Shown: one piece after another, positions 51,096 through 59,275 of the stretch | Layout of the letters: each line of letters starts with the position of its first letter | Numbering within the stretch: position 1 is the stretch's first letter | Source of the DNA: Erythrobacter colymbi | Lineage (GTDB): Bacteria; Pseudomonadota; Alphaproteobacteria; Sphingomonadales; Sphingomonadaceae | Length of the DNA stretch: 64,000 nucleotides | Direction: 5' to 3' | Assembly: GCF_002155685.1 (NCBI RefSeq) | Contig: NZ_MUYK01000002.1 | Coordinates: forward strand, 434,001-498,000 | Notes under the pieces: generated by a model | Told to the model about the DNA's origin: nothing | Database searches by the model: none | What the model saw: the letters and a program-made list of their open reading frames with translations, nothing else | Made by a program: the position numbers and the translations under genes

Positions 51096-51863
51096 ATGGC
51101 CGACGAAAACGCGAAGATTCGCGCGCGTGACGTCTGCGTCTACTACGGCGAGAAGAAGGCGATCGATAACGTGTCGATCGACATCTCGCCCAATTACGTC
51201 ACGGCCTTCATCGGCCCGTCGGGCTGCGGCAAGTCGACCTTCCTGCGGTGCTTCAACCGCATGAACGACACCATCGGCGCGGCCAAGGTGACCGGGCTGA
51301 TCGAGCTCGACGGCGAGGACATCCACGGCAATGGCATGGACGTGGTCCAGCTGCGCGCGCGCGTCGGCATGGTGTTCCAGAAGCCCAACCCCTTCCCCAA
51401 GTCGATCTACGAGAACATCGCCTACGGGCCGAAGATCCACGGCCTTGCCGAAAAGAAGGCTGATCTCGACGTGATCGTCGAACGCTCGCTGACCCGCGCG
51501 GGCCTGTGGGACGAGGTCAAGGACCGGCTCGAGGATTCGGGCACCGCGCTTTCGGGCGGGCAGCAGCAGCGCCTGTGCATCGCGCGGGCCATCGCGGTCG
51601 ATCCCGAAGTCATCCTGATGGACGAGCCGGCCTCCGCGCTCGATCCGATCGCGACCGCCAAGATCGAGGAGCTGATCGACGAGCTCTCCGGCCGCTACGC
51701 GATCGTGATCGTCACCCACTCGATGCAGCAGGCCGCACGCGTCAGCCAGCGCACCGCTTTCTTCCATCTCGGCAAGATGGTCGAGTATGGTCCCACCTCG
51801 GAAATCTTCACCAATCCCATCGAGGAGCGGACGAAGGATTACATTACAGGGCGCTACGGCTGA
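51096..51863 (+). CDS. pstB: phosphate ABC transporter ATP-binding protein
   Basis: PstB powers phosphate import. The 255-residue protein has Walker [22 protein letters not shown], the PstB hallmark [27 protein letters not shown], the signature [20 protein letters not shown] and Walker [17 protein letters not shown]. The ATG at 51096 is used; a GTG at 51075 overlapping the pstA stop (GTGA) would add seven residues and would be coupled translationally. The phoU ATG overlaps its stop. Confidence 0.97.
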   Translation: MADENAKIRARDVCVYYGEKKAIDNVSIDISPNYVTAFIGPSGCGKSTFLRCFNRMNDTIGAAKVTGLIELDGEDIHGNGMDVVQLRARVGMVFQKPNPFPKSIYENIAYGPKIHGLAEKKADLDVIVERSLTRAGLWDEVKDRLEDSGTALSGGQQQRLCIARAIAVDPEVILMDEPASALDPIATAKIEELIDELSGRYAIVIVTHSMQQAARVSQRTAFFHLGKMVEYGPTSEIFTNPIEERTKDYITGRYG

Positions 51864-52531
51864 TGGCTGAACATACCGTCAAGGCATTCGATGAAGACAT
51901 CACCCGCCTGCGGGGGCTGATCGCGGAGATGGGCGGCCTCGCCGAGGTCGCCATCGCCGAATCGCTCGACGCGCTGGTGCGCGGTGACGAGGCGCTGGCC
52001 GAACAGGTGGTGCTGCGCGACAAGCGCATGGATGCACTCGAAATGGAGGTCGACAAGCTGGCGGTGCGGATCATCGCCCTGCGCGCGCCGATGGCGGACG
52101 ACCTGCGCGAGGTGATCGCGGCGCTGAAGATCGGCGGCGTACTCGAACGCATCGGCGACTATTCGAAGAACATCGCCAAGCGCACCGGCATGATCGAAGG
52201 CCGCGCGCGGTTCGAACCGCTGACCCTGCTGCCGACCATGGGCGAACTGGCGGGCGAGATGGTGCACGACGTGCTCACCGCCTATGCCGCGCGCGACCCC
52301 GATCTGGCGCGAGAGGTGATTGCCACAGACGCCAAGGTCGACGGGTTCTACAACTCGATCTTCCGCAATCTCGTCAGCTACATGGTCGAGAATCCTTCGA
52401 CCATTTCGAGCGCGGCGCAACTCCTGTTCGTGGCGCGCAATATCGAGCGGATCGGCGACCATGCGACCAACGTCGCCGAAATGGTTCACTTCGCCGCGAC
52501 CGGGGTCTACCCGCCCGAAGGCGACCGCTGA
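51863..52531 (+). CDS. phoU: phosphate signalling regulator PhoU
   Basis: PhoU links the Pst transporter to PhoR and represses the regulon when phosphate is ample. The 222-residue all-helical protein has two repeats with the metal-binding E/DxxxD patterns, such as IGGVLERIGDYSKNIAKR and LLFVARNIERIGDHATNVAE. The start overlaps the pstB stop (TGATG). It is followed by a 260-base region with a tandem repeat, a terminator and a parS-like site. Confidence 0.97.
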   Translation: MAEHTVKAFDEDITRLRGLIAEMGGLAEVAIAESLDALVRGDEALAEQVVLRDKRMDALEMEVDKLAVRIIALRAPMADDLREVIAALKIGGVLERIGDYSKNIAKRTGMIEGRARFEPLTLLPTMGELAGEMVHDVLTAYAARDPDLAREVIATDAKVDGFYNSIFRNLVSYMVENPSTISSAAQLLFVARNIERIGDHATNVAEMVHFAATGVYPPEGDR

Positions 52532-52588
52532 GCCTACCCGCGCGCAGAAGGGGGTGCCAGCACCCTTCTCGCGCGCATCCAGCGGGCT

Positions 52589-52642
52589 CCAGACCCCGTT
52601 CAGACGGCGCCAGACCCCCTCCAGACCCCCGCCAGACCCCGT
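52589..52642. repeat. 11-bp tandem repeat, unit CCAGACCCC(GT)
   Basis: CCAGACCCC occurs at 52589, 52610, 52621 and 52632, with a degenerate unit (TTCAGACGGCG) between the first two. The step is 10-11 bases, one helical turn, so the units lie on one face of DNA. The last copy supplies the 5' arm of the terminator. Confidence 0.7.
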
Positions 52643-52658
52643 CTAACGGGGCGTTTTT
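52637..52658 (+). terminator. terminator after phoU
   Basis: CCCCGT-CTA-ACGGGG is followed by CGTTTTT. It separates the pst-phoU operon from phoB, implying phoB has its own promoter between 52660 and 52790. Confidence 0.7.
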
Positions 52659-52662
52659 GGCG

Positions 52663-52678
52663 TGTTTCACGTGGAACA
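52663..52678. other. parS: parS-like ParB binding site
   Basis: TGTTTCACGTGGAACA matches the parS consensus TGTTTCACGTGAAACA at 15 of 16 positions, keeping the core CACGTG. parS sites recruit ParB-Spo0J for chromosome segregation and lie near oriC in most chromosomes. parA and parB are not in this window. Confidence 0.6.
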
Positions 52679-52797
52679 GGGCGCGCTTCGTCTCCGTCCT
52701 GTTGAATTCCGGTCAGGTTTCATCAAACTGTCGTCTGAGTGACACATAGCGTGCGGGCACGACCCCGCGCCTGCGGGCTTGAGGAGGCACCTTGCGC

Positions 52798-53487
52798 ATG
52801 TACGCTGCCAAACTGCTGCTCGTCGAAGATGATCCGGCTCTGTCGGAACTGCTCGAGTATCGCTTTCAGAACGAAGGATATTCCGTCCGCTGCACCGGCG
52901 ACGGGGACGAGGCCCTGGTGCTCGCGGCGGAGGAAACGCCCGATCTCATCATCCTTGACTGGATGATCGAAGGCACCAGCGGGATCGAGGTCTGCCGCCG
53001 CCTGCGCCGCGACAAGGAGACCGCGCACGTCCCGATCATCATGCTCACCGCCCGCGAAGCCGAGGACGACCGCGTCCGCGGGCTCGAGACGGGGGCCGAT
53101 GATTACCTGACAAAACCTTTTTCTCCCAGAGAGTTGCTGGCGCGCGTCGCCGCCGTGATGCGCCGCATCCGCCCTGCCCTCGCCGGCGAGACGATCGAAG
53201 TCGGCGACCTCAAGCTCGACCCCGTGGCCCACAAGGTCCAGCGCCGCGGCAAGGCGCTGCAGCTCGGCCCGACCGAGTACAGGCTCCTGAAATTCTTCAT
53301 GGAAAGCCCCGGCCGCGTGTTCAGCCGCGGTCAGCTGCTCGACGGCGTGTGGGGCACCGGCTCCGACATCGAACTGCGCACCGTCGACGTCCATATCCGC
53401 CGCCTGCGCAAGGCGATCACGGTCGACAGCGCGCGCGACCCGATCCGCACCGTCCGCTCGGCCGGCTACGCGCTCGAACCGGTGTGA
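52798..53487 (+). CDS. phoB: phosphate regulon response regulator PhoB
   Basis: PhoB activates Pho-box genes when phosphorylated by PhoR. The 229-residue protein has a receiver domain (KLLLVEDDPALSELLEYRF, phospho-acceptor Asp in LIILDWMIEG, Lys in DDYLTKPFSPRELLAR). The OmpR-type winged helix follows (LQLGPTEYRLLKFFMESPGRVFSRGQLLDGVW, then RTVDVHIRRLRKAI). GGAGG lies ten bases before the ATG; a TTG two codons earlier is an alternative. Confidence 0.97.
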   Translation: MYAAKLLLVEDDPALSELLEYRFQNEGYSVRCTGDGDEALVLAAEETPDLIILDWMIEGTSGIEVCRRLRRDKETAHVPIIMLTAREAEDDRVRGLETGADDYLTKPFSPRELLARVAAVMRRIRPALAGETIEVGDLKLDPVAHKVQRRGKALQLGPTEYRLLKFFMESPGRVFSRGQLLDGVWGTGSDIELRTVDVHIRRLRKAITVDSARDPIRTVRSAGYALEPV

Positions 53488-53573
53488 GCCGCCCTGTTCC
53501 CGCCCGCAGAAGGCGTTTTCCTACTGGGGCGGGATCGGCTAGATTGCGCAAACTTCGGGATTTCGACGGAGGC

Positions 53574-54293
53574 CTAGCGGCATACGCCCGCCCAGCGGTC
53601 GTCCTGATCGAGGTGGAAATGGTCGGCGTGGGCCGCGTTGTAATCGGGCGACAGCACGGTCGCAAAACTCCCGCAGGCCCCGTCGCGTACCGCACGCAGG
53701 AAGTGGGCTTCGGGATCATCGCCCTTCCAGTCGCGTAACACGCTGATTTTCCTTCCGTCTTCGAGCACGAAGGCAGCGATGTCGATAGCATTGGCGGTGG
53801 CGTGTTCGCTCCACGGGCCATCCGCCCCACCATACATCCGCCGGCAGGAATAGGCGCCAAGGTGCTCTATTCGCTTGATTTTACTTCCCAAGATTTGCCG
53901 GGCGGCAGGCTCGACGCTCTCGCGCCGCCAGATCTCGAGCGCGGCGGCGACAGGGCAGGTGACAGGCGGCGTATCGGGCGCGAGCGGATAGTCGCCAAGC
54001 CGCGTGCGGTCAGCCCGCGCACAGGCCCCCTCCCCCGCCGGTTCGAGGGCGGTGAAAGCCACCCCGCTGCGCTCCAGCACCGCACGACATTCGGCCGCAT
54101 CGGTCTTGAGTTTCAACAACTTGGCTCGCGTCGCCCAACCCGGAGGGTCGTTCAGGTCGAGCGGCGCCCAGGGGTTGTGCTGGGGATGGTCCTGCAACCA
54201 CTGCCACCCGCCGATCCCCGCCGCCAGCACCAGCAGCGCGAGGATCGCGCGCAGGGCGGAACGGGTGTGCGGATTGGCTCTGGCGCGGGGCAT
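53574..54293 (-). CDS. extensin-like (M15-type) family protein
   Basis: The 239-residue protein has an N-terminal membrane or signal segment (RAILALLVLAAGIGGW) and an extensin-like C-terminal domain. The latter carries CPVAAALEIWRRE, CRRMYGGADGPWSEHATANAIDIAAFVLEDG and YNAAHADHFHLD. The SEHATANAIDI and HxDH/HFHLD segments mirror the zinc site of M15 peptidases acting on cell-wall peptides. It follows dnaE2 after eleven bases on the same strand. Peptidase activity is inferred. Confidence 0.85.
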   Translation of the reverse strand: MPRARANPHTRSALRAILALLVLAAGIGGWQWLQDHPQHNPWAPLDLNDPPGWATRAKLLKLKTDAAECRAVLERSGVAFTALEPAGEGACARADRTRLGDYPLAPDTPPVTCPVAAALEIWRRESVEPAARQILGSKIKRIEHLGAYSCRRMYGGADGPWSEHATANAIDIAAFVLEDGRKISVLRDWKGDDPEAHFLRAVRDGACGSFATVLSPDYNAAHADHFHLDQDDRWAGVCR

Positions 54294-54304
54294 TGCCGGT
54301 GATC

Positions 54305-57300
54305 CTAGTGGAAATCCCGCGACTTGGGCAGAATTCTGTGATCGCGCGGATGCCCCGTCACATTGGGTCGCGGCGCGAGTTCGTCGATCATGTCGCGCGG
54401 GCGGGGTCCGCGATCGGGCATCGGCTTGTTGACCTCGTCCGCCCGGGCAAGCGGGGCGTCGAGCAGATCGTCGGACAGGGCATGCAGCCGCTGCGTCGCA
54501 TCGGTCATATGCGCGGCGATGACGTGGATCACCTCGTCGTCATATTCGACCCGCCCCCGCACCTCCATCAGCCGCGCGCCCATCACCACCTTGCGCTGCT
54601 TCTCCTTGAGATCGGGCCAGACCACGAGGTTGATGACCCCCGTCTCGTCCTCGAGCGTGATGAAGGTCACGCCCTTTGCCGATCCGGGCCGCTGGCGGAT
54701 CAGCACCACGCCCGCGACCTGCACCATGCTCCTGAATTTCCTCGTCCTGAGATCGCAGGCACGCACGAAACCGCGCGCGGCGAGATCGGCGCGCAGGAAA
54801 GCCATCGGGTGCGCTTTGAGGCTGAGACGGGTGGTCTGGTAATCTGCGACCACCTCCTCGGAGAGCGGCATGGCGGGCAGACGGATCGCGGCGCGCTCCG
54901 CCCCCTCCTCGCGCACCCCCGCGGCGCGGAACAGCGGGAGATCGGGCGCGGGGATGAGGCTGCGGGCGTCCCACAAGGCCTGCCTGCGGGTGAGGCCGAG
55001 CGAGGTGAAGGCATCGGCGCTGGCGAGCCGCTCGATATGCGCCGGCGAAAGCCCCGCCCGCGCGCGCAGATCGGCGATGTCGCGGAAAGGCCCGCGCTCC
55101 TCGCGCTCGGCCACCAGCGCGGCGGCAACGTGTTCAGGGAGACCGTCGATCTGCCGCAGGCCGAGGCGCAGGGCGAAGGGCTCGCCCTCGCCTTCCAGCG
55201 TGCAATCCCACCCGGAGTGGTTCACATCCACCGGCCGCACCACCACCCCGTGCTCGCGCGCATCCCGCACGATCTGCGCCGGCGCGTAGAAGCCCATCGG
55301 CTGCGAATTGAGCAGCGCGGCGGCGAAGGCGGCGGGGTAGTGGCACTTGAGCCAGCTCGACACATAGACCAGCTGCGCAAAGCTGGCCGCGTGGCTTTCG
55401 GGGAAGCCGTATTCGCCGAAGCCCCTGATCTGGTTGAAACATCTCTGCGCGAAGTCACGGTCGTATCCGCGCGCGACCATGCGTTCGACCATCATGTCCT
55501 GAAGCTCGTCGACCATCCCGCGGCTGCGGAAGGTCGCCATTGCCTTGCGCAGCCGGTTGGCCTCGAGGCTGTTGAACCGCGCCGCATCGAGCGCGATTTT
55601 CATGGCCTGTTCCTGGAAGATCGGCACGCCCAGCGTCCGCCCGAGGATGCTGGTGAGCTCGTCGGGCGGCCCGTGTTCGGGCGAAGGCGCGGGGATCTGG
55701 ACGGGTTCGGCACCCCTGCGGCGCTTGAGGTAGGGGTGCACCATGTCGCCCTGGATCGGCCCGGGCCTGACGATCGCGACCTGGATGACGAGATCGTAGA
55801 ATTCCCTCGGCCTCAGACGCGGCAGCATGTTCATCTGCGCGCGGCTTTCGACCTGAAACACCCCGAGCGAATCGCCCTTGCGCAGCATCGCATAGGTCTC
55901 GGGATCCTCGCGCGGGACGGTGGCGAGGGTCAGGGGGCGCCCATGGCGTGCCCCCAGCAGATCGAGGCATTTGCGGATGCAAGTCAGCATCCCCAGCGCT
56001 AACACATCCACTTTCAGGATGCCCAAGGCGTCGATGTCGTCCTTGTCCCACTCGATGAAGCTGCGCTCGGGCATGGCGCCGTTGCCGATGGGAACGGTCT
56101 CGGTCAGCGCGCCCTCGGTGAGGATGAAGCCGCCGACATGCTGGCCCAGATGGCGCGGCATGCCGATCATCTGCTCGGTGAGCTTGAGCACCCGCCTGAG
56201 GTGCGGATCGGTCACGTCGAGGCCGGTTTCGGCGGCGTGCTTCTCGTTGATTTCGCGCCCCCACCCGCCCCACACGGTGCGCGAGAGGGCGCTGGTGACA
56301 TCCTCGGACAAGCCCATCGCCTTGCCCACCTCGCGGATCGCCATGCGCGGACGGTAGTGGATCACGGTCGCGCACAGCCCGGCGCGGTGGCGGCCATACT
56401 TGCGGTAGATGTACTGGATCACCTCCTCGCGCCGCTCGTGCTCGAAATCGACGTCGATATCGGGCGGCTCCTTGCGCTCTTCCGAGATGAAGCGGTCGAA
56501 CAGGAGCTGGTGCTTGGCCGGATCGACGCTGGTGATGCCGAGGACGTAGCACACTGCCGAATTCGCCGCCGAGCCGCGCCCCTGGCACAGGATCGGCGGC
56601 TCCTGGCTGCGCGCGAAGTCGACGATGTCCTTGATGGTGAGGAAGTAGCGCGCGAGATCGAGCTTGGCGATCAGCGCAAGCTCGCGTGCGAGCGTCTGGC
56701 GCACCGAATCGGGCACGCCATGCGGATAGCGCCGCCCTGCCCCCGCCCAGACCTCGCTCTCCAGAAAGGCCTGCGGGGTTTGGCCATCGGGGTAGATTTC
56801 CTCGGGGTATTCGTAGCGCAGCTCGTCGAGGCTGAAGCGGCAGCGATCCGCCACTTCGCGCGCGGCGGCAATCGCATGGGGCCAGCGGGCGAAGAGGCGC
56901 TGCATCTGTTCGGGCGACTTCAGGTGCCGCTCGGCATTGGGGTGGAGCAGATGGCCGGCCTTGGCGACGGTGGTCTTGTGGCGGATCGCGGTCATCACGT
57001 CCTGCAACGCGCGGCGATGGGGGGCGTGGTAGTGGACATCGTTGGTGGCGAGAAGGCCGAGACCGTGGGCCCGCGCGAGGCTGTCGAGCCGCTCGATCCG
57101 CGCGATGTCGTCGCCGCGGTAGAGGTAGCTGGCGGCGATGTGCCTGAGGGTGGGGAGCTGCTCTGCGATATCGGAAACAAGATCGGTGAAGCTGGCGGTG
57201 CGCTCCATGCTCCCCCCGCCCCGGACCTGATCCGGGGTCCCGCTCTCTTGCGGACCGCCGTCGGAAGGCAGCGGGGTCCCGGCTCGGGGGCCGGGACGGG

Positions 57301-57823
57301 GAAAGGGGATGACGTTGCTCGGCACCTGAATGGTAAGCCGCGCCTCCAGATCATCCGGCGGGAGCAGAATCAGCTGCACGCCCTCGGCATGGGCGGCGAG
57401 CAGCGCGAGGTCGATCTCGCACACGCCCTTGTCCTGCCATTCGCCGGCGAGCGTCTGCATCCGCCCTGCACTGATGAGCCGGCACAGGCGGCCATAGGCG
57501 GCGCGGTCTTCGGGGTAGGCGAGGAAGGCGAGTCCCTCGACCGTCTCGATCCGGCAGCCGATCACGGGGCGGAGTTTCAAGGTCTTGGCCTCGGTGTGGA
57601 TGCGCACCACCCCGGCCATCGAATTGACGTCCGCGATCCCGAGCGCGTCATAGCCGAGCGCGTGCGCGGCAAGCACCAGATCGACTGCATCGGACGCGCC
57701 GCGCAGGAAGCTGAAGCAGCTGGCGAGGCCCAGCTCCACGAAATCCGCGCGCGGCGGCGGGGTGACCCCGGCCGGGTCGATATCGAGCGTGCGCTTGTCG
57801 GGGGTCAGCGGGGCGTCGGGCAT
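54305..57823 (-). CDS. dnaE2: error-prone DNA polymerase DnaE2 (ImuC)
   Basis: DnaE2 is the translesion C-family polymerase of SOS mutagenesis, working with ImuA and ImuB. The 1172-residue protein has the N-terminal PHP domain (FVELGLASCFSFLRGASDAVDLVLAAHALGY) and polymerase motifs (SAANSAVCYVLGIT, ERKEPPDIDVDFEHERREEVIQYIYRKYGRHRAG). It lacks the C-terminal replicative tail of DnaE1. Residues ~176-201 come from a palindromic repeat (see separate entry) and make it longer than usual. It is the last gene of a LexA-boxed group; the start is three bases after the udgX-type stop. Confidence 0.95.
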   Translation of the reverse strand: MPDAPLTPDKRTLDIDPAGVTPPPRADFVELGLASCFSFLRGASDAVDLVLAAHALGYDALGIADVNSMAGVVRIHTEAKTLKLRPVIGCRIETVEGLAFLAYPEDRAAYGRLCRLISAGRMQTLAGEWQDKGVCEIDLALLAAHAEGVQLILLPPDDLEARLTIQVPSNVIPFPRPGPRAGTPLPSDGGPQESGTPDQVRGGGSMERTASFTDLVSDIAEQLPTLRHIAASYLYRGDDIARIERLDSLARAHGLGLLATNDVHYHAPHRRALQDVMTAIRHKTTVAKAGHLLHPNAERHLKSPEQMQRLFARWPHAIAAAREVADRCRFSLDELRYEYPEEIYPDGQTPQAFLESEVWAGAGRRYPHGVPDSVRQTLARELALIAKLDLARYFLTIKDIVDFARSQEPPILCQGRGSAANSAVCYVLGITSVDPAKHQLLFDRFISEERKEPPDIDVDFEHERREEVIQYIYRKYGRHRAGLCATVIHYRPRMAIREVGKAMGLSEDVTSALSRTVWGGWGREINEKHAAETGLDVTDPHLRRVLKLTEQMIGMPRHLGQHVGGFILTEGALTETVPIGNGAMPERSFIEWDKDDIDALGILKVDVLALGMLTCIRKCLDLLGARHGRPLTLATVPREDPETYAMLRKGDSLGVFQVESRAQMNMLPRLRPREFYDLVIQVAIVRPGPIQGDMVHPYLKRRRGAEPVQIPAPSPEHGPPDELTSILGRTLGVPIFQEQAMKIALDAARFNSLEANRLRKAMATFRSRGMVDELQDMMVERMVARGYDRDFAQRCFNQIRGFGEYGFPESHAASFAQLVYVSSWLKCHYPAAFAAALLNSQPMGFYAPAQIVRDAREHGVVVRPVDVNHSGWDCTLEGEGEPFALRLGLRQIDGLPEHVAAALVAEREERGPFRDIADLRARAGLSPAHIERLASADAFTSLGLTRRQALWDARSLIPAPDLPLFRAAGVREEGAERAAIRLPAMPLSEEVVADYQTTRLSLKAHPMAFLRADLAARGFVRACDLRTRKFRSMVQVAGVVLIRQRPGSAKGVTFITLEDETGVINLVVWPDLKEKQRKVVMGARLMEVRGRVEYDDEVIHVIAAHMTDATQRLHALSDDLLDAPLARADEVNKPMPDRGPRPRDMIDELAPRPNVTGHPRDHRILPKSRDFH
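57219..57295. repeat. palindromic repeat inserted inside dnaE2
   Basis: The left arm 57219-57244 and the right arm 57270-57295 form an imperfect palindrome built on GGACCTGATCCGGGGTCCCGC-type sequence, a form usually found in intergenic space in sphingomonads. It keeps the dnaE2 frame open and encodes a Gly/Pro-rich loop of about 26 residues. Confidence 0.65.
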
Positions 57824-57826
57824 GGC

Positions 57827-59275
57827 CTAGCCCGCCAGTTCCCCGAGCCGCGCCTTCACCGCGGCAAGATCGCCAGCGAACAGCCGCGCCTGTTCCTCGC
57901 GCGCCGGACCGTCGAGGCGCAGCAGGTAGGAGGGGTGCGCGGTGACCCACAGCTCGGTCCCGTCTTCGAGGTGCATCGGCGTGCCGCGGGCCTTGGTGAT
58001 GCTGACCGTCTTGCCGAGCAGCCCGCGCGCCGCACTCGCCCCCAGCGCCAGCACGAGGCGGGGCTTCACAAGATCGCGCTCGGCCTCGAGCCACCAGCGG
58101 CAGGTGTCGATCTCCTTCGCGCCCGGCGACTGGTGGAGGCGGTGCTTGCCCTTCCAAGTGAACTTGAAGTGCTTGACCGCGTTGGTGACGTAGGCGGTGC
58201 TGCGGTCGATCCCTGCGGCTTGCAGATAGTCGTCGAGCAATTGCCCGGCAGGCCCGACGAAGGGCCGCCCGGCCTGATCCTCCTGATCCCCCGGCTGCTC
58301 GCCCACGATCATCAGCGGCGCGCCGAGCGGCCCCTCGCCCATCACCGCGCGGTTCTCCAATTGGCCGATAGGGCAGTTGCGGCAGGTGTGGATCGCGGCC
58401 CCGAGCCCTTCGAGGCTCGAAGGCCGCTCGCCCCTGTCGAGACTGCCCGATGCCACCATTCGCGCCTCCCGCGCCTGCGCCCCGGCGATCAGCTGCGGAA
58501 TGAGCTCGGCCTCGGGCAGGTTCTTCCAGTACTTCTTCGGCATTTCCGAGAGCATCGCGCCGACCTTCAGCCGCGCGGGATTGAAGATCGAGGCATAGTA
58601 GGAGCGCCACAGGTCTTCGACCGGATCACCTCCGGGTGCGTCGGAGCGCTGCGCAGGCGGGCCTTCGCGCATCGTCTCACCATCCCAGTGGATGCACCCG
58701 CGCGGGGTGAGGATAGACCAGCGCATATTGGCGAAGCGGCGCATGAAGAAGCCGGCTTCGGCGCGCACGATGTGATGATCGGGCTCGAACCAGGCGACGA
58801 AATGCGGGGTGCCGTCTTCCTCCGCGACCTCGCGGAAGCGGACGAAGGCGTGCATCTTGTGCGCATCGCGCCGTACCGATTTGGCAAGCTCCTCGAGGCG
58901 GCGGACCTCGATATCGGCCTTGTCCTCCATCAGGCGCGGGTTGCTCTGGAGCCGCCACAGCAGACGGTAGAGCAGCCCGAAGCGCGCCGGATCGGTGTGC
59001 AGTGCGGCACTGCGGGCGATGGTCAGGAACCGCTGGCTGGCGCGCACGGGGCGCGGGTCGGCAGGGGGCGCAGGCAGCCGCTTCTCGCCGCGGGAGGGGC
59101 CATCGGGATCGAACAGATCGCCCGTCCCGCCCGGCTCGATCCAGGAGACCCGGTCGGGCGGCACGTCGCACTGCACCAGCCCTCGCGCCCGCTCGCGCCA
59201 GAAGGCGAAATCGTCGGGCGCAGGCAGGTGGACGGCGTAGTGGCTGCCGAAACCGACGCGCTGCATGGCGGTCAT
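57827..59275 (-). CDS. DUF4130 fused to UdgX family uracil-DNA binding protein
   Basis: The 482-residue fusion has an N-terminal DUF4130 domain (PDRVSWIEPG..., LYRLLWRLQSNPRLMEDKADIEVRRLEELAKSVRRDAHKMHAFVRFRE). The C-terminal uracil-DNA glycosylase is of the UdgX type (PLMIVGEQPGDQEDQAGRPFVGPAGQLLDDYLQAAGI, HLEDGTELWVTAHPSYLLRL). The UdgX loop is KHRLHQSPG, with His in the position that in M. smegmatis UdgX links covalently to uracil-DNA; the usual motif is KRRIH. It overlaps the radical SAM gene (TGATG). Such fusions usually sit beside this radical SAM family. Confidence 0.88.
   Translation of the reverse strand: MTAMQRVGFGSHYAVHLPAPDDFAFWRERARGLVQCDVPPDRVSWIEPGGTGDLFDPDGPSRGEKRLPAPPADPRPVRASQRFLTIARSAALHTDPARFGLLYRLLWRLQSNPRLMEDKADIEVRRLEELAKSVRRDAHKMHAFVRFREVAEEDGTPHFVAWFEPDHHIVRAEAGFFMRRFANMRWSILTPRGCIHWDGETMREGPPAQRSDAPGGDPVEDLWRSYYASIFNPARLKVGAMLSEMPKKYWKNLPEAELIPQLIAGAQAREARMVASGSLDRGERPSSLEGLGAAIHTCRNCPIGQLENRAVMGEGPLGAPLMIVGEQPGDQEDQAGRPFVGPAGQLLDDYLQAAGIDRSTAYVTNAVKHFKFTWKGKHRLHQSPGAKEIDTCRWWLEAERDLVKPRLVLALGASAARGLLGKTVSITKARGTPMHLEDGTELWVTAHPSYLLRLDGPAREEQARLFAGDLAAVKARLGELAG

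Noticed and set aside
52730..52746. Pho box before phoB (CTGTCGT-CTGA-GTGACAC)
   Set aside because: Only the first half-site fits; the second half is in the wrong orientation, so I do not call it.
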